Source: Candidatus Gastranaerophilales bacterium (GTDB lineage Bacteria > Cyanobacteriota > Vampirovibrionia > Gastranaerophilales > Gastranaerophilaceae). From it: DNA of 5,741 bases. Of the stretch, positions 5,659 to 5,741 are shown piece by piece (positions within the stretch are counted from its first letter, which is position 1; the number at the start of each line of letters is the position of its first letter). The notes under the pieces are model-generated. The model was not told the origin of the DNA and made no database searches. It saw only the letters and a list, made by a program, of their open reading frames with translations. The position numbers were made by a program, and so were the translations under genes. The stretch spans positions 1 to 5,741 of the forward strand of contig CALVEE010000167.1 in the NCBI GenBank assembly GCA_944326495.1, read 5' to 3'.

Positions 5659-5741
5659 CGGATTTGCGGACGGACGGTAGTCCGGATAGCGAACAGACTG
5701 AACCGACTAAGCCGTGAGGCTTAAAGGTGAAGCTCTGTGAG

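Larger units (their letters stand above)
5571..5741 (+). ncRNA. Candidate structured RNA or palindromic repeat unit, open at right edge
   Basis: This segment stands out: by my count 59 of the 90 bases at 5571-5660 are G or C, against an AT-rich background. It holds four hairpins in series (5577-5593, 5597-5658, 5671-5684, 5708-5723). The last is a 6-bp stem TAAGCC/GGCTTA capped by GTGA, a GNRA tetraloop, followed by AAAGGTGAAGCTCTGTGAG at the window end. The GNRA cap and the purine-rich single-stranded linkers favour a folded RNA read on the plus strand. The HEARO/omega-RNA class that precedes iscB genes is one possibility, suggested by a remembered resemblance of the last 35 bases, not by a search. 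A non-transcribed repeat is the main alternative. The strand is inferred from the GNRA loop only. Confidence 0.4.

Noticed and set aside
5571..5741. CRISPR array or tRNA/rRNA gene at the G+C-rich right end
   Set aside because: No regularly spaced direct repeats, no cloverleaf with anticodon arm and TTC motif, and no recognisable rRNA core sequence.

Overview
The window is an AT-rich, gene-dense bacterial chromosome segment with short spacers, overlapping genes, good Shine-Dalgarno sites and ATG or GTG starts. It encodes flagellar genes, an MEP-pathway isoprenoid kinase (IspE), a pyruvate formate-lyase activating enzyme and an HU-type protein, which suggests a motile fermentative anaerobe. The style would fit the gut, non-photosynthetic relatives of cyanobacteria (Gastranaerophilales, 'Melainabacteria'). 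That placement is inference from gene content and protein style; no marker gene here proves it.

Layout. (1) 1-72, minus: the N-terminus of an HU-family DNA-binding protein, cut by the window edge, with its own promoter. (2) 249-1566, minus: a flagellar filament operon, flaG-like, then fliS, then fliT-like, packed with a 6-base gap and an 11-base overlap. (3) 1655-4146, plus: a divergent three-gene operon. It holds an uncharacterised protein with an MshEN/GspE-N-like domain, an asparaginase II family protein and IspE. Successive genes overlap by 8 and 11 bases, so translation is probably coupled. (4) 4230-4598, plus: a small, very acidic protein of unknown function that starts with GTG. (5) 4605-5360, minus: pflA, convergent with the acidic gene and only 6 bases from it. 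(6) 5412-5741: about 330 bases without a credible protein. Much of it is G+C-rich and full of good hairpins, unlike the rest of the window. It looks like an intergenic repeat and/or a structured RNA continuing past the right edge.

How the genes work together. FlaG, FliS and FliT act on flagellin export and filament or cap assembly. The MshEN-like protein starts 89 bases from flaG, on the other strand. It carries one good copy of the motif that in MshE-type ATPases binds cyclic di-GMP, so a signalling link to motility is possible but unproven. Asparaginase and IspE share no pathway; their pairing may only reflect operon packing. PflA would activate a glycyl-radical enzyme encoded elsewhere.

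The most interesting part is the right-hand end, where four hairpins, one a 15-bp stem with a nested hairpin and one a GNRA-capped 6-bp stem, lie in a row.
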